Shown: one piece after another, positions 25,701 to 40,700 of the stretch
How the letters are laid out: every line of letters starts with the position of its first letter
Position numbering within the stretch: position 1 is the first letter of the stretch
NCBI RefSeq assembly: GCF_000972845.2
Contig: NC_040013.1
Coordinates: 9,698,061 to 9,762,060, forward strand
Direction: 5' to 3'
Length of the DNA: 64,000 nucleotides
From: Larimichthys crocea
Lineage: Eukaryota > Chordata > Actinopteri > Sciaenidae
Position numbers and translations under genes: made by a program
Notes under the pieces: generated by a model
The model's input: only the letters and a program-made list of their open reading frames with translations
The model's database searches: none
Told to the model about the DNA's origin: nothing

Positions 25701-28700
25701 GATTTCATCTCAAAGGATTGTATCTTTTGAGCGCCATGTTTGATCGCAAGCTTTGCTCTGCCTAGATTTCAGAAAAAGCTCCAATGGAAAGCTTGATTTC
25801 CAGAAAATGTCTTGAAAGCATCATTTTGTTTGTTCATTGGTTTTGCTCAGTTTTTACATTCACTCAAGCACCACTGTTAATAATGCTGCTGTGAGACTCA
25901 TATCATGAATATAGAATATTTTTTTACTCTCACTAAGGCTAAAGGTCAGAAATCTTTGTTATCTATGCAATGCCTAATCTTAGTCTTGCTGTATGAACAA
26001 TATGTGGTAAGAGCTTCCTGCTAAATAAGACATGACAGATGAAAGTTTTAAATAGTGGTCAAAACCTTTTTTATTTTTAGGGGTACTGCATTCATAAAAA
26101 TTGAACATGTCCTCCCCCAAAATAGTTATTTTACAGGCAGATCTTTTTAAAGCTCTTGCAATGTTTCTTCAATGTGTCATGTGTGAGCAGCAGTGAGCAC
26201 AATGTCTGTCGTCTGTTATCTGATCACTCCATGACTTTACCAACTCATTTACAAGTCTCAAGAGTTGTTTTTAACCTGTCTGGAAAGGAGTGAGAGCTGA
26301 TGTTGGTTTACCTGGACCCGTCTGGTAGCTTCCTATCAAATGAGGTGCTTCGTGGGATAGCTGCCTGGTGCTGCTGGAGGATCTGCTGGCACTGCAGGCG
26401 GTCAGGGCCCTGCGTTGGTGAGCCTCGGGATAGAGGTGCTCCAGCAGCTGTGGGCACCCGATGCCAGGTGGTGTTTCTTCTGAAGGGTGTCTTGTACTCA
26501 CAGGGTGTACCCTCGCTGTCGACCTTGTACTCCACCATGGGTATGCGGTAGAGTTCGGAGCAGCCCCTGAGAAGGAAGGAGGGTGGACAAAGAAACAAAT
26601 AAGAAGGTTAAAGATCTGCCAGGATGAAAAGACTACAACAATCCTAGATTACTACAGACAGCAGTATACATAAAAGGTTTTCCAAGCATACAGAAAACTT
26701 CAGACCAAAGATTTGTAATATGATGAAACAAAATGAAACATGCAACAACTTGCGATGCACCAGTTTAAACTGGACAGTGTATCATCTCCATTGTAATGAC
26801 TTTCTGTTCTAACTGCCTGCTTTTCAGGCTTCTTTTGTTGCAGGATATAATTTGCAGCACCTTAAAATATGAATGAGATAGTGATTATATGATAAACAGT
26901 GACAGTGAGTTAGCTGCAATTTTAGTATTGATAAAACAGCAACAGCGCAGGTCAGAAAATTTGGAGCTGTCCAAGTAAATTTCAAAGTTCATGTCATACA
27001 GAGATGGATGTTATTCGAATAAATTGATGAGGTCAAAACAACAAGCTGTTTGGCTTTTGAATGAGGGGATGTGCCTGATGTTCTAAAACCAGCCAGGTTT
27101 GATGAGCTGAGCTGCAGGCGAAGCCATCAACTGGCTTGAAGTGAGCTGAGATAGGCCAGTTCACACCGCTGTAACTTTTCCCTGGAACACAGTTTCGTCT
27201 CATCGTGAATCTTTGCTTTGAACTAGGCTTTAATGTGCTCCTCTGCTGCCACTGTGTTCCTCAGTGAGTTGTTAACTTTCAGTGTCACATTGGGTGCTGC
27301 TGAGCAGGTAGTGTACAATGGGTTCATCTAAACTACATATTGCTGCTGGAAGTGATGAGAGTGGTGAGAGCGACCCTAACCAATGAGCCAAAAGATGCAG
27401 GAGAGGGGAACAGCAGAGTGGGTGATAATTCTCTGCAGATTCGTTGCTATGAGTGACCTCTTTCACATTACATTCAGTCACTTTTTCCATTAATACTAAA
27501 AGTTCCAGTAATTACTGTAGAGAGCACAGTAGATTAAATGTGAACCAAATAATATGAATGTAAAAAAAAATCCATTATTTGATAATATCACATGATTCCA
27601 CTTACTACCACAGCAGTGTGCATATGACTGCATTTGATAACGTAATGCCAATTCAAATTTGATATTAGTCAATATGAGGAAGGTACCAGCCAATAGATCT
27701 ATTATATCCTTTGTATCACCATGACTACACAAAAACACACTAATGCTGTCAGACATATTTATCACACACACACACAGACACACACAGACACACACAGACA
27801 CACACACACACACCTTAGGGCACATCAGAGACACTTTGAAAACAGCAGAAACACTTTGCCTGTTCTAATAGAGCTGAAAATCTCAGCTTCCCAGTTGCCG
27901 CTTAATCAGATATGGGTCTTCCTTGAGTAGCTCTACACAGGAGGCTTTTCGCCCCTCCATCTCCATCCCATTACCGCTAACAAAACTGAGGATCTCTGGG
28001 ATGGACAAGGCCTGTGATGCCATTTCATGCAACATTAATCTTCGGGGCTGGGCAGAGGCTTGGTGTGTATGTTTGGAAGGACGAGGGGTTTACAGGGTGG
28101 CGGTGAGTCAGGGTTAAACAGCCTGGTTCCTCTGCTAGCTCTCCAAAAGCATCTCAAGCATGACCCTAATGATTACACTGCCCTCCCCCTCCAAAGTCCA
28201 TTTTCCAGAATCCACTGAGGGGGGGTGGAGAGCTGTGTATACTTTGCTGTGGTCATACATGTACACACTCTGGAGCTTGAGGAGGGTGCGCTGGCTGATT
28301 GCACAGGCTGCAGTGGAGGGGGCGAGTAATCCCTCTCAGAGACCTTTTCATCAAACTGGGCCATGGGTGGCTGAGCTGTTTACAGCCGGTCTCTTAGTGC
28401 AGCTGTGGGTGATATAAGATCTAACTAGAAGATCATCCTTTGCTTCCTCCTCCTCCACCATGTCGGCCGTCTCTCACATCTGGTCAGTGTCAAACTGGCT
28501 TCATCCATGATGAAGGACGTCAATGGTGTGCTCTACATCCTCTAGTTTACATTATTCATTTAGTGTATGCATGAAGCATGCATCGCTGGCTTGATATACA
28601 TGACAGTGAGTAATAAGTAATAAGTGAAGTATCTTGTTGGTGAAGCTACTGTATGTATATAGAGAGCCCCGATATTTGGTGAGTTAACAGATCAAATCAT

Positions 28701-31700
28701 GATACTACTAACTCTTTAACCCGATGCCTTTCGATCATTATTTGTTCATTTTAGATGAAAAGAATGCTAACAAGAGTGTTAAATCCTCCAGACTGTTGGT
28801 CAATTGGCTTTTCAACAGGGCTGCTAACCCACTCATTACCTTGATTAAATGTGTGTGTGTGTGTGGTCATGCCAGGTTGCCACACTTCATTACTCTCTGA
28901 AAAGGGTAAACCTAGCTAACAGCTTGTCAGCAGGAAAGGTCTCAGCCGTTGTCTCGCTCTGCTTTTTTTTGCACCAGAATGACCAAGAGCTGACAAGCTA
29001 AGTTTCTCTTATGATACTAATATTCGCCCTCAGCGCCCAGACAAGCTTAGCTGGAAGTGGAAATTCCCGTCGCATGGGGCTGATGTATGTGGAATGTGCT
29101 CCTTGTTTGTAATGTATAGGGGGGACTCGGATTCGCTGTGTATAAATCATAGAGAAAGAGCAGGAAACAAGTGTTTGGTCAACAGTTAAACCTGAGCTGG
29201 AGGCTGTCAGACACATCCAGACTGCCATAAGAGGAGGAAGAAGCCAAGAAAGACTGAGAGAAGTTGAGCAATAATACTGTCTGCTTCCTCTTGATTCCAC
29301 CAAGAACTGCTGCTACGCTCTTCCAACTAAATCTAAGGGGCTATAAATTATACCACAATGGCCTACATAAGCTTGTAGAGAAGAACATCTACAACTTAAA
29401 ACCAACATCCAGTCAACTATAAATACGGCTATGTTTGACTTATTGGGGGAAATAATGTGACAACAAAAATGCCGCAAGTTACTAAAATAATGTCATTGCT
29501 CATTTAAAATAAAGAGTTCTGCTCAGTTTGGGGCCATTTGGGGGTGAACAATCATCTCCTTTGGCCCCCGGCTCTTAACGAATTACAATAGATCAGTGTG
29601 ACAACTGGACCTTAGACCTCAGTCAGAGACCTGTCACTCTAATGACATGGCCAGCGACTGAAGGACATGCTAATCCATTCCCACAGTAAGAGTCCATGTC
29701 ACAGCAAAGAGCCACAGGGGTTGTGACCTCCACCAGCCCTTTTCAGACCATTGTCAGGAAGTTCATTAAATAAGGTGTGCTGAAAGGTGTGTCAGATTGC
29801 ATAAAAAAGGGAAAAAGAGAGAGAAAGAAAAGCACTTCAAGTGATTTCTTTGCATACTGATATAAAAGAAAGAACGGCTCCTGTGAAGAATGCGAGGGGA
29901 TTAAGCTGAACAATTTGTGATGCAAGTTCTGGCAGTTTTGGTTTTTGCTGTGCTCTTTTTCACAGGGTGACGGCATGGGAAGTGAGAAAACCAGCTTAAC
30001 TTCAGTCCAGATGAAAATCCATGATGACAAGTCTGATGACACTTCAAAGGAAAGGTCACAAGTGGCCATCTGAATGTCACAGGCAATACTCATTATCAGC
30101 AGGGGTGCAGGTCGAACACACTTAAATTCAGGGTACTCGCCATTTTAATGATAAATATTCAAGTTTACACGCTAAAATGTACAACATTTTATGATAAAAA
30201 AAAAAGAAAAAGAAAAAAGCCTGATTCTCTGACAATACAGATGCTTTTTGTGCCTATTAATGTTTGTATGTCTTGTAGTAATCATCCGTTTTAGTCCACA
30301 TTGTACTGATCCTTGTGTTTACTCTTACATCTCTGATGACCATATACCAAAACATACAATCACTGCCATGTTCTTTACATTGCATTCCTGTTTCAAAGAG
30401 CTAATCTTTTTCATCTTTTTCTCATTAGTTTGATCCAAGGCTAACATGTTGAACTTGTTTCAAGCTTTTCAGAGTGATGATGGAAAAGCCTCTGGTATTG
30501 CACTGGGCTAAAACCACATCCTTCCTCCAATGTAAATAAATACTGTACTAGGTAAGGCTAATATCAGAGGCACATCTCCACTGGCTTAAGGCTGAGCGGG
30601 GTAAAACCGTTTAGGGTATAAATAGCTTTAAGAAGTTTGTTGCAAATCAGTGCTACACAGTGGTATGTATTTTTTTTTCCTTCTTCAAAACATAATCCTA
30701 GCAACTGTTTGACCCCATCAGTCCTCATCGGATCATAGGGAATCATAAAATCAAGAAGACGAAATGATATTCTGACAATATAAAAACACTAAAGAGGAAA
30801 CACTCTTCTTCCAGCCCCAACATGTGCTTATGAAAACATTTTTCCTTGTCATGATAGCAGTGTGGAGCCAGGGTACATTGTCTGGAGGTCATGAGACTCT
30901 TGTCCATTGTTGTTAGACTAACCCCCATCTCTCTGGCCACAGGGGACTGACTGGGGCCTTTGGGCCCCTGCTGAATTCCTTTCCTTTGAGATAATAGTGG
31001 AGAAACTGGAGCACTTATTGTTGACTGCAACACTTTGGCAACTCAAAGACGCAGCAGCAAAAAGAGTTGAGGGCCCTCGAGATTCTTCACCTGACCTCTC
31101 ACCTCGAGATTTGTTGGAGCCCTGGGAGAAAAATTCACAGGACCCGAGACAGTGCCTTCTGGTTCTCATGGGATGATCATGAGAAATTGTGTCTCAGTAT
31201 GGGAGACGGGGAAGTCTCTCAGTCGAGCTCAACAGCTCTGGCCAGTATAGTCTTCTGCTGTAATGCCTACTAATCTGCCAGATGCATCCGTTAGCGACGC
31301 CATATATGGGTCAAGCTTTGTGCATTATGCATCATACCAGCCATTATGGACACACAGCATGAATCTTTTGAGCAGAGTGCTATGCAGCATGTGTATTTTT
31401 AAAACCATCTTTTACCAGCTCTCTAAAGCACCTTCACAGGATTTGATGGTGTCACTGAAATCAAGCCAGATGTCTTCCACTGGCACAAATATATCGCAAC
31501 AACAGAATCTTTCATCCTGTAACTACATCTCCAAAGAGCTGGACATGCATTTGTAGACAGAACCAGCTTTGGAAGAGTTTGTTTTGTCTGCTTTCTGCTT
31601 CCCTGAACTGCGATTATGATTGTATCATCATGTATCATCATAGATCGTGGTAAGAGGATTAGACGTTGGTTCTGCCAGAGTGGCTGCTGTGTTGGATTCA

Positions 31701-34700
31701 CAGACGAGCCATGTTAGCTTGCCATCTGGGGGAGCAAATATGTTACTCCTCTGTTGCCAGACCAGAAAGCAACGTTGATACACACTTAAACACACATCTA
31801 CTATGCAGTCTTTGACAAAATGACACACATATACACACAGCTGCTTGGGATTATATTCATACAAAAGTTTTAGCAAGGCTTTTCAGTGTCATCAACGCTT
31901 GTTTATCTGTAAATTCAGAGTCATCCACAAGTTTTTAATTTGAATTATTAGCTAGCAACACTAGCATTACCTGCAACATCACAAACATACAACAGGATGA
32001 AGTTGAGCTATTCTCCCTGCACACAGAAGTCATTCTGGGACCAGCATTTGCTGGTGCACAAATCTGTGTCTCCCTGGAGCGACCAAAACAAAGATGTCAA
32101 GAAATGTGAGTGTGAAACAGTGATGGATATGATTTCACAGGACTTGTCTGTCTTGTCACAGGCAAAACAAGCAGATGTGCTTTCAGAACAAACATTTTAC
32201 AAAGACCTTCATCTCTTCCCATCATAAAAGATCGTTTGAAATATGCCACTGTCTTTTTATTATAGGAGCAATGGATGCTCCCCATGGGTGTGTGTCCCTA
32301 AAAAGCCAAACACTCCCATCCTAATTGCTAAATAGAAGACTGGGCGAGGTTGGAAAAAAAGCAATCTGCAAATGTGAGCTGTCAGACAATGGCAGCGAGA
32401 GATGAGCCATTAATCAAAATGCTCCTCTCATTATCATTAGTGGGAAACGCTGACTGTCCGTGTCTGCGTGACTCTACAGCCCTGCTGGAGCTTTTCTCTT
32501 GCAACAAAGCCACATAAATACAAAGAGAGCCTCCTCTCCAGAGAAATCAACGGAGAACAACATCAACCCTTGTGCAACAAAAACAGTATGTAAGCATTTC
32601 TTTATGCTAATCATCTCAAAACATGAGAGCAAATGTCAAGCTAATTTACGCCAGCTGCATGGAAAAATGAGAGAAAGAAACTCCTCTTCTGTTACAACTT
32701 CATTCATTTTTGAGGAGCACCTGTTTCTCTGTCTCACTAACCGCAGCCACAATACAAAGACAATGGGAAGTCTGCACATGTTTTGAAAGCATCCTTTGTC
32801 TGCAGCATTGTTAGAAAGTGTCAGGTTCCAAGTAAAAATAAGAGAAAACAAACTCAAGGAGTTACCTTCGGGGGGTTCCGTCTTCATGAGGCTGGATTAT
32901 AACCACTTTGACGCTGACGGATGTGCGCAGCAGGTCAATCATTTGCTCATGGGTGAGAGTAGCGACAGCCACCTTGCAGATCTCCACAAGCCGGCTGCCC
33001 TGCCTCAGTCCTGCCTTCCAGGCGAAGCCAAAGGGCTCCACATCGGCCACGATGCCCTCGAAGTTGACGTGGAAACCAAGCTGGCCGAGGCCGTTCCGTC
33101 GCAAAGTCATCTCTGATGTCTCGCAACCTCTGGTCGTGATCTGGAAACAGAATCGAAATCATTTTAACTTTAGAAACAATTGAGCAGAGAAAGTGCAGCA
33201 CATGGAACAGACAGTGGACAGTGTGCAGTCACACTGAGAAAACAGAAACCAAGCATGAGATTAACAGTGAAAGACTGAACCTGAGTGATCTTAATATTAC
33301 TTAATAAGAGCTCTCTAAGCTAGTACAGTATATTCCAACAGTAGCCATAAATAATGTACAATTTGCATATTTCTTAATAGATGTGTGGTGGTTTTATTAC
33401 ACAAGAAACTCTTGCAAGAATAAAACCATTAGAGCAGGAAAAAATGCTGTGTTTGTGCAGAGGTGCACAAGCATCTTTATTTGGTTAATTCAAAGAACCT
33501 CTCAAAATGGAGGTTAATAAGAGGGTACAATGCTGAGATAACTGATTTAGCCTCAGAGCTGTGCAGAGACAGCTAAAACACAAGTGCACTGCGTGCACAA
33601 ATACACACTTGTCTCTGTGGACACTAACTACAGTAGCACTCTCAGTGGGGAATTAGGATCAAATTGGCTCGTGAGATGCAGCCTTGCCTAAAGAACCGAG
33701 TCTATTATCCAGAGTTAACTTCTGGAAAGGACGTTGGAGCACAACATTTATCAACACATTATCTGCATCAACTGGCAGCTGATGAACACACTGTGTTCAC
33801 ATGCAGAGTGGAAAAAAAAGATCCCTTCACCCCCTTTTCTCGCTATTCTCTGAGACTTCACCCACGGATGCTTCATGAACAGTCGCTGCTTGTCCACTTG
33901 GATAAAACTTAAAGTTGGTTCTTGTCCAAACATGTACTTGCATGCAAATTAAGTTGCTCACTTTGCCCAGTGGTAGTCTGTCCTAAGCTTCTTGCTTTAA
34001 TGCAATTCGGGTTCAACTGAAGTTCAGGCGATGCTCTTGCATCAGCAGCAATATTTCAGTAAAACATGCAGCCACTGCACTGGGCTGAAGAAGATGACAA
34101 GCAACTGAAGCCCATCTATGTTCCCCTTGATGGCTGAGCTTATATAGAGTGTAGGTACACGCACACTAAGTTTTCTTTTGACACCACCGTAAAAAACAAA
34201 ACAAAAAGAAAAAAAACATTCACTCACTGCATCCAATGAGCTTTAATCACCCATCAGATTAGTCTTGGTTCTGTTTTGGATGAGTGCCTCCATTTGCAGA
34301 GTGGCAGCTGGCTTCAGGGACACATTAACTCAGACTATGGCCTGTCAACACTCCACCAGATTCTCACACTGGCAGAAATCCTACCCCGCTGTGCGCGAGG
34401 GGACCCGAGACAACCATGATGGGCCTTAGAGAGACATGACTTTAAAACTTTATTAACTGAGGAAGAAACTCATCCTGTTAAGTGACATTGGTCTCAGTTT
34501 TGTTATAAATACTGGCTCAGAGATTTAGTTTTCAAAGGCAGAAAAAGTAGAGGAGCACTTTGATTAGATGACCCACAAACTAAACAATCACTCAGTCGCA
34601 AAGTCTGGAAGTAAATGGGCTGTATATGACGAAGACATTGGCTGTATGGGCCATGAATCAAACTGCCCTTTGTCAGAAATTCATTAAGCCTAAATAATGG

Positions 34701-37700
34701 CTTTCTAAATGCCTTCATCAAGGCCTCTTATTCAGTCCATCCTGAAAATTAATGTGCCCAGGTTCTCCCCCAAATGGCCCAAATCCATAATGGCTGAAAC
34801 GACCAGGACACTCATTATCTCAAAGGAGGGATTTGTGGCCCGTTAAGTTATGGTGACATGAAGTATGGCAGCGTGAACGTGTGTGTAACCAAAGTGTTTC
34901 CCTACAGAGTCTTAATGACAGGCTCTAAGGACTAGTGACATAAAACCGCAACAGTGTCCTGAGGAAACAAACAGTATCAGCCTCAAATCTGTTGTCAAGT
35001 TGTGTTGCTGGCGTTGATCCTCAGTGAGAGGTCTGACAGTCAGAAGCAGCTTTGACACTGATGACACCGTCTGTAGTAGCATGTTTCACAGACATGACAA
35101 AACCTTTCCATCCCACTGAACTTCAAAGAACTGAAGCACAGACTGGTGAAATCTAGGGACACTCTTTTCTTTCGAGCTGTATTTTTGTGATTCTCTCAGG
35201 ATCTAATATCTGAATCTAGGACAGAGGCTTCTAACATGATGAAGCACAATTTTACTTAAAGTGGCAAAAGTAGCCAGAGTAAGACAATAATGTCAACACT
35301 TACTCATAACTGCTGAGGAGTACTGATTAATCGATCAGTTGCCTGACAGGAAATAAATCAAAAATAATATGGCAATTATTTAAATATTTGAATTGTTGAT
35401 TAAGCAACAATGCTTAAGATCGATTCAGATGTTTTTGAGATGCAAGTTGAATGTTTTTGGATTTCAGACACCTCCCTGTCTCCCTCTTCCACATTTGGAC
35501 ATTTTAAAGAATATAGATCATCAAACAGTTAAACTGATAATAAAAATGATTCAGAATTTATTGCGATCCCAAAACTGATAAATGTAACTAACGATTACTG
35601 ACATTATTCTTGATAAATCAAATGTCCTTAAGATGTCAGAAAATGGTCAGAATAATTTACCACAGACAAACCACTGTGTGTTCAAAGTATTACATTTGAG
35701 AATTTTTTAATAACTTGTTGATTAGTTTTCTTTCAATTGACTAATCAATTAATCGTCTAATAATTTCAGCATTACTGTATAGTAATCCAATGCTGTAAAG
35801 ACGGTGACAAGTGAAAGGAAACACCTGAGTGAGTGGAGAAACAGTGAATGCAATGCCATCAAGGGCACAAGGGGTCAGTATGAGGAGTATGAAAATGAAT
35901 TATAAGCTATGGCCTTCACAGTGAACAGATTTCAAGCCAGTTGAACACCTATGAGAGATTTTAGACCGACATGTCAGGCAGCACTCTCCACCACCATCAT
36001 TAAAACACCAAATTAGAGAATATATTTAGGAGTGGTGCTCCTCCTTCACAGACCTGTAGAATAAATGCCAAGGCACAAGCTGTTCTCGTTTGCTCATCAT
36101 GACACAACATCTTGCGAGGACACTTGTATATGTTGGTTTTTCCTTTAATTTGTCAACTGTCTGTATGTAGGAAGCCGTTCTTATGTCATCATAGTTTTTC
36201 CATCATTTCATTTTGTTACCCAGCCTCTCATATCACTCAAATCTATAGCAGATGCAGTCATTTATTTTTATTTATAGTCCTGCTGATGTACAGTATATAA
36301 TACAAGAAGAAACACACAAAATGTCAGAGATGTCTTGCATTTTGTTCAGGAAACAAGAAAAAAAAATTGACAGCATACATGGCACCCGAGCCAAGATGAC
36401 TTGTCTCATAAAAGCCGAACACGCGGCCACCCAGCTCAGCAACACCCTGGAGAGCAGGACGTTATCACAAAGCTTTTAGTTGTGCTCCCACACTGGGCTC
36501 CTCTGTGTGTTACAGTGGGCAATCTGTTCACTCTGGTTCGCATTACATCACAGGTCTGGCAGCCTGTAAATCCTCGTAATGAAACATGATTCGAGTCAAC
36601 CTCTGGGACATTACAGACACCTTTAAGACAAAGTATGCACGGTCAGCTCATACCCAAATGTGCCTGCTGCTGCTGCTCCACTGTCTGGTGCAAGTTACAC
36701 AAATAGCCTCCCACTTATTAATACTTATTCTGAGCTTTTACTCGCAAAATACCCCTCACAAATCCCGTGGGTGAGTGGACAGTAAATGTGAGGATATTAG
36801 CATAGTGAATGAGGGAGTGAGGTGCTTTGGCTAATCACAAATGCTAATATATCCAACACTGTCCTTTCTTATGATGAGCTGAATAGATGCTGAATGACAT
36901 CCGTGTCCGTTTGTGATTAATTATGGAAAACACCTTTCCAGGATCTTGTGCTTTTTGAGTTGGCTGTGATATGCAAAACCTTTGTGCTCATGTCCATGTT
37001 TACTTTTACTCATTTTAATGTATAATATTTTATTATCTCTGCCTCAGAAGACTGATTCTTGTTCATGCCTTTAGCAGGAAATGGATTGTTTCTCATGTTA
37101 CTAGCTGAAAGATATGCTGGCTAGGGTCTGTTGAAAATTTCTAAACTTTTGATGAGATTGCCAGAGGGATAAAGGGAGTATGCAGCCCGGCAGGCAGAAA
37201 TAAGGTCATGCACAGCTCAGGTTTGGATTTTGGGATTCAACCTCAATGTTATTTAAAGGAAACAAAGGGTTGCCTGATTAGAGGTTCAGTAAACAAACCA
37301 TGGGAACCAGAATAGGAAAGGCAAGCCTATGCAGCAACACAAGGAACGGAAATAAGGATTCAAAGCTGAGGAACCAGGTGTTTTGACCTATTTTCTTCTG
37401 AACTTGAAAGGTACTTTAAACCCGTCTGACCCCAAAAATCACACAGTGTAACCAAGGCCACTGCGTTGTACAGATGGCCAAGGCAGAACTACAAAATGGG
37501 GATGAGAGAACTAGGACTAAGTGGGCAGCTCTCCATAGGAGTGAAGTAGTCTGAGGCCAAGTGTCCTCTATTCTTAGTCTTTCAGACCCAAAAAAATGCA
37601 TCTGTGTTTCCTCTCCTCCCCTTCAAAACTGGGTTGGTGTCCTGTTTAAGCTGCCTCCTCCTGTACCTGCACCCAGACATCCGCAAAATCAAGAATGGGA

Positions 37701-40700
37701 CACAATCACATCATCACTAATCTTTCGCTCCATTAAATGAACTGACTATCGCAGAGAGTGGCTTTTGATTTTTTTTAATGCTCTACCCAGATCAAAAGCA
37801 GGACATTGTGTACTTGTATGACCTAAACATTTGCCTGTACACCTCTGCTGACTCTCAGCCAAAGAAAGCGATCAACGGGAGGTCCTTAACACTCTCTGGA
37901 CTATTGATTTTACTTTAGAAATTCACATTGAAGTGACACTCCTGTCTCTCTACAATCCAATCAGGACCAGGTAGATGGAGGAGGTAAAGTCAGTCAGTTA
38001 ATTCTATAAGCCACATTCTTACAGTGTTGAGGAAAAAGTCAGTAAAAGGCACACAAGGAAGGAAAATACTGAAATCTCAGTGCAGAGTTGCAACACATGA
38101 GACATGACAGGAAAGATATAAGTTAAACAAGCAACTGTTCTGCTGACATAATGATGAAAATAAAATAACAAGGCTTGTGGTAAGTAGTAAAGCTACGATG
38201 GCAAGAGCAATATTTGCAGAATGCATTGTTTCACCACAGAGAGACCACAACTATCCCAAAGTAAAATGCTTCACTGCACCATTTAAAGTAAAGGCAGCCA
38301 TTTTCCCTCATATGCCGTGCGGCCTATGTGTGAAACACTGTCATAATAGATTTACTGGTCAATTTTGATGACAGACTACCAGTCCATGTTTTATGGGAGT
38401 TAGTTATAGGTCACTTTTTAGACAAGATATACTGGTAGATATTGGGACTGACACTGCTACAACAAAGCTGCAACAGCAAGAAAAATGTGACAACTGTGGT
38501 CCAGACCTGCAAAATCCTGGAATGGGCCAACGCCTCTCACATATAAAAGAATGGAAGCTACCATAGTGGTGACCAGCAGGGCAAAGGGCCTGAAACGTTA
38601 TGGTCCACCCACTGGGCCACCCAACAAAAATGTTTGACTGTAGGCCATATAAGAACTAAGAACTAAGAGCATCAAGCCAGCAATTGTGTTGCAGCAATGC
38701 AGAGCAAAGAGAAAGTGACTAACAGGGGAATTAGAACACAGCGTGCAGAGGGAGATACAGCTGATTCTCTGTTTTATATACATACAAATTGAAATTGTGA
38801 TGGTCATTTTCGTTTTCCCTTTTCATTCCTGTGGCTGAACAGATGTAGACGTCATCAGTATTTGGCTCATTTTGACTCAGTGCATGTTCATGTATTAGTG
38901 CCAACCTGGGTTTGTCGACAGTGTGATGACTTAAATGTTTTTACTGTAATACTTAAAAAATTCAGCAGTTGCCAAACTAGGAGGAAACCTTAAATTAACC
39001 ACAGAGAATCAAACAGAATGAATTGCTCCCTCTGTTAGGTGGATGTTGATTGAAACCGATTATATTTGTTCTCAGAAATCTTCTTCTATGATACGATTTG
39101 AGACTGATACTAAAGACATGTGCATAAAGTATGCTACAAAGGATTAGCAAGCCTCCTCCATCATGGTCTAATCCATCAGATATTAAGATCTCTAAAATGA
39201 CAGAGATTATTACAGCTTAAGGATCTTACCTCTAGTCTTTGCACCATCTCCCTGATGTCTTCGCCGCAGTTGTCATGGGCAGACAGCATGATACACTCCC
39301 CGCGCTCATAGAAGATCTTAATGCTCATAATCCCTGAGGTCCATCCAATGACGTCACGACAAGAGCAGTTGAAGACCACATTTTTTGATTCTTCCTCAAT
39401 GAGCACAATAAACTCATTGGAAATGCCGAGCAAGCAGTCCACGTCCATCGATTGGCCAAAGTCCCGGGCACAGACACTCCAGGTGATGGCTCCCACACTG
39501 AACAGATGTGCATCCTTCCTGGGTTTCATCTTCTCCTTCTTCTTGGCTCCGAGTGTGATGAAGCTGAATTTGACAGCATTGTCTATAGTAGCTGTGCTGA
39601 CGAAGTTCTCAGCCAGATCCTTCAGATACTCCTGCCGCGTTCGAGTCGCCATAGCTCGGAACTTCTCTGACTTGTGTGCGGCATTTTCTCCATTGATGAC
39701 CTTGGCAAGCAGGAAGTCCCTGAAAACTGCTGACTTTGGGAACGTTACGGACTTGGGAATTGGGGGGCCGAATGGGGGAACGTCCTTAGATCGTGACACA
39801 GCCACGCTGAAAAACAGAATGACAGCAATGATTTAAATGTAGTGGTGACAGTTAACAAGAAGTAAAGGAGTATTGAACTGTACCTATAATGAGCAGCCAT
39901 TTGAAGAGTGTTCAAATTATACGGCTTTCAGGGAAATCATTTCTGTTGGGAAGACTGAGTGGAGCTCAGACTAATCAACACATGCTATGTTATTAACAAG
40001 AGGCGTCTTGACTTCAGAAACACTCAAGAAAATAGTTGTAAGTCATAATTTCAAGGTGTCTCTGAAGATAATAACTGTATCATCACTGAACAGATCAAAA
40101 GAGCCTTGTGATTCCTGCACATTACTATGAAGTCATGACAAAAACCACAGAAAGCACTCAGCAGGCTATTATTATTATTCTTTCAAATTAAGTGCTCTTA
40201 AAAGTTCATGCAGTGCCGCTTGGCGTGGAGATATTAATGCAAAGCATATCAAAAGATAAATAGAAATCTTCTAAATTGTCTTCAGGTTAGGTTGCTTCAT
40301 ATTCCATGGAAAGGAGTGAAATCGCTTTGGGGGAGCCTTGTAGGCACGGTGCATGCTTGTTCTATTTACCTGTAGCAGACGTTATCAGTGCAGGGGTTGT
40401 GGACTTTGACGATGACAAACACATGTTGGAAATGGGATCGGATGTGTTTTGGAGTAAAAGGAAGGGCCCCGGGCTCCTGGAATACTATAGTGACGATATC
40501 GTTGCCAATGTGCCTTTTCCTTAATAACTGTTTAAGAAAAGGGGAGAATGGGTCAAATACAAGAAGAAAAGGCATCATTAAAAAGAGTGAATATATTACA
40601 TGAATTCAAGAGGACACAGATTTGAAGTCAAGAAACATTTCTATGTCAAGTAACCAACTGCACAGACATTTAATATAGAGAATAACACATACAGAGAACA

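Noticed and set aside
39321..39836. 171-codon open frame on the plus strand
   Set aside because: Lies exactly opposite sipa1l2 exon 7 and has no recognisable protein features; it mirrors the coding strand.
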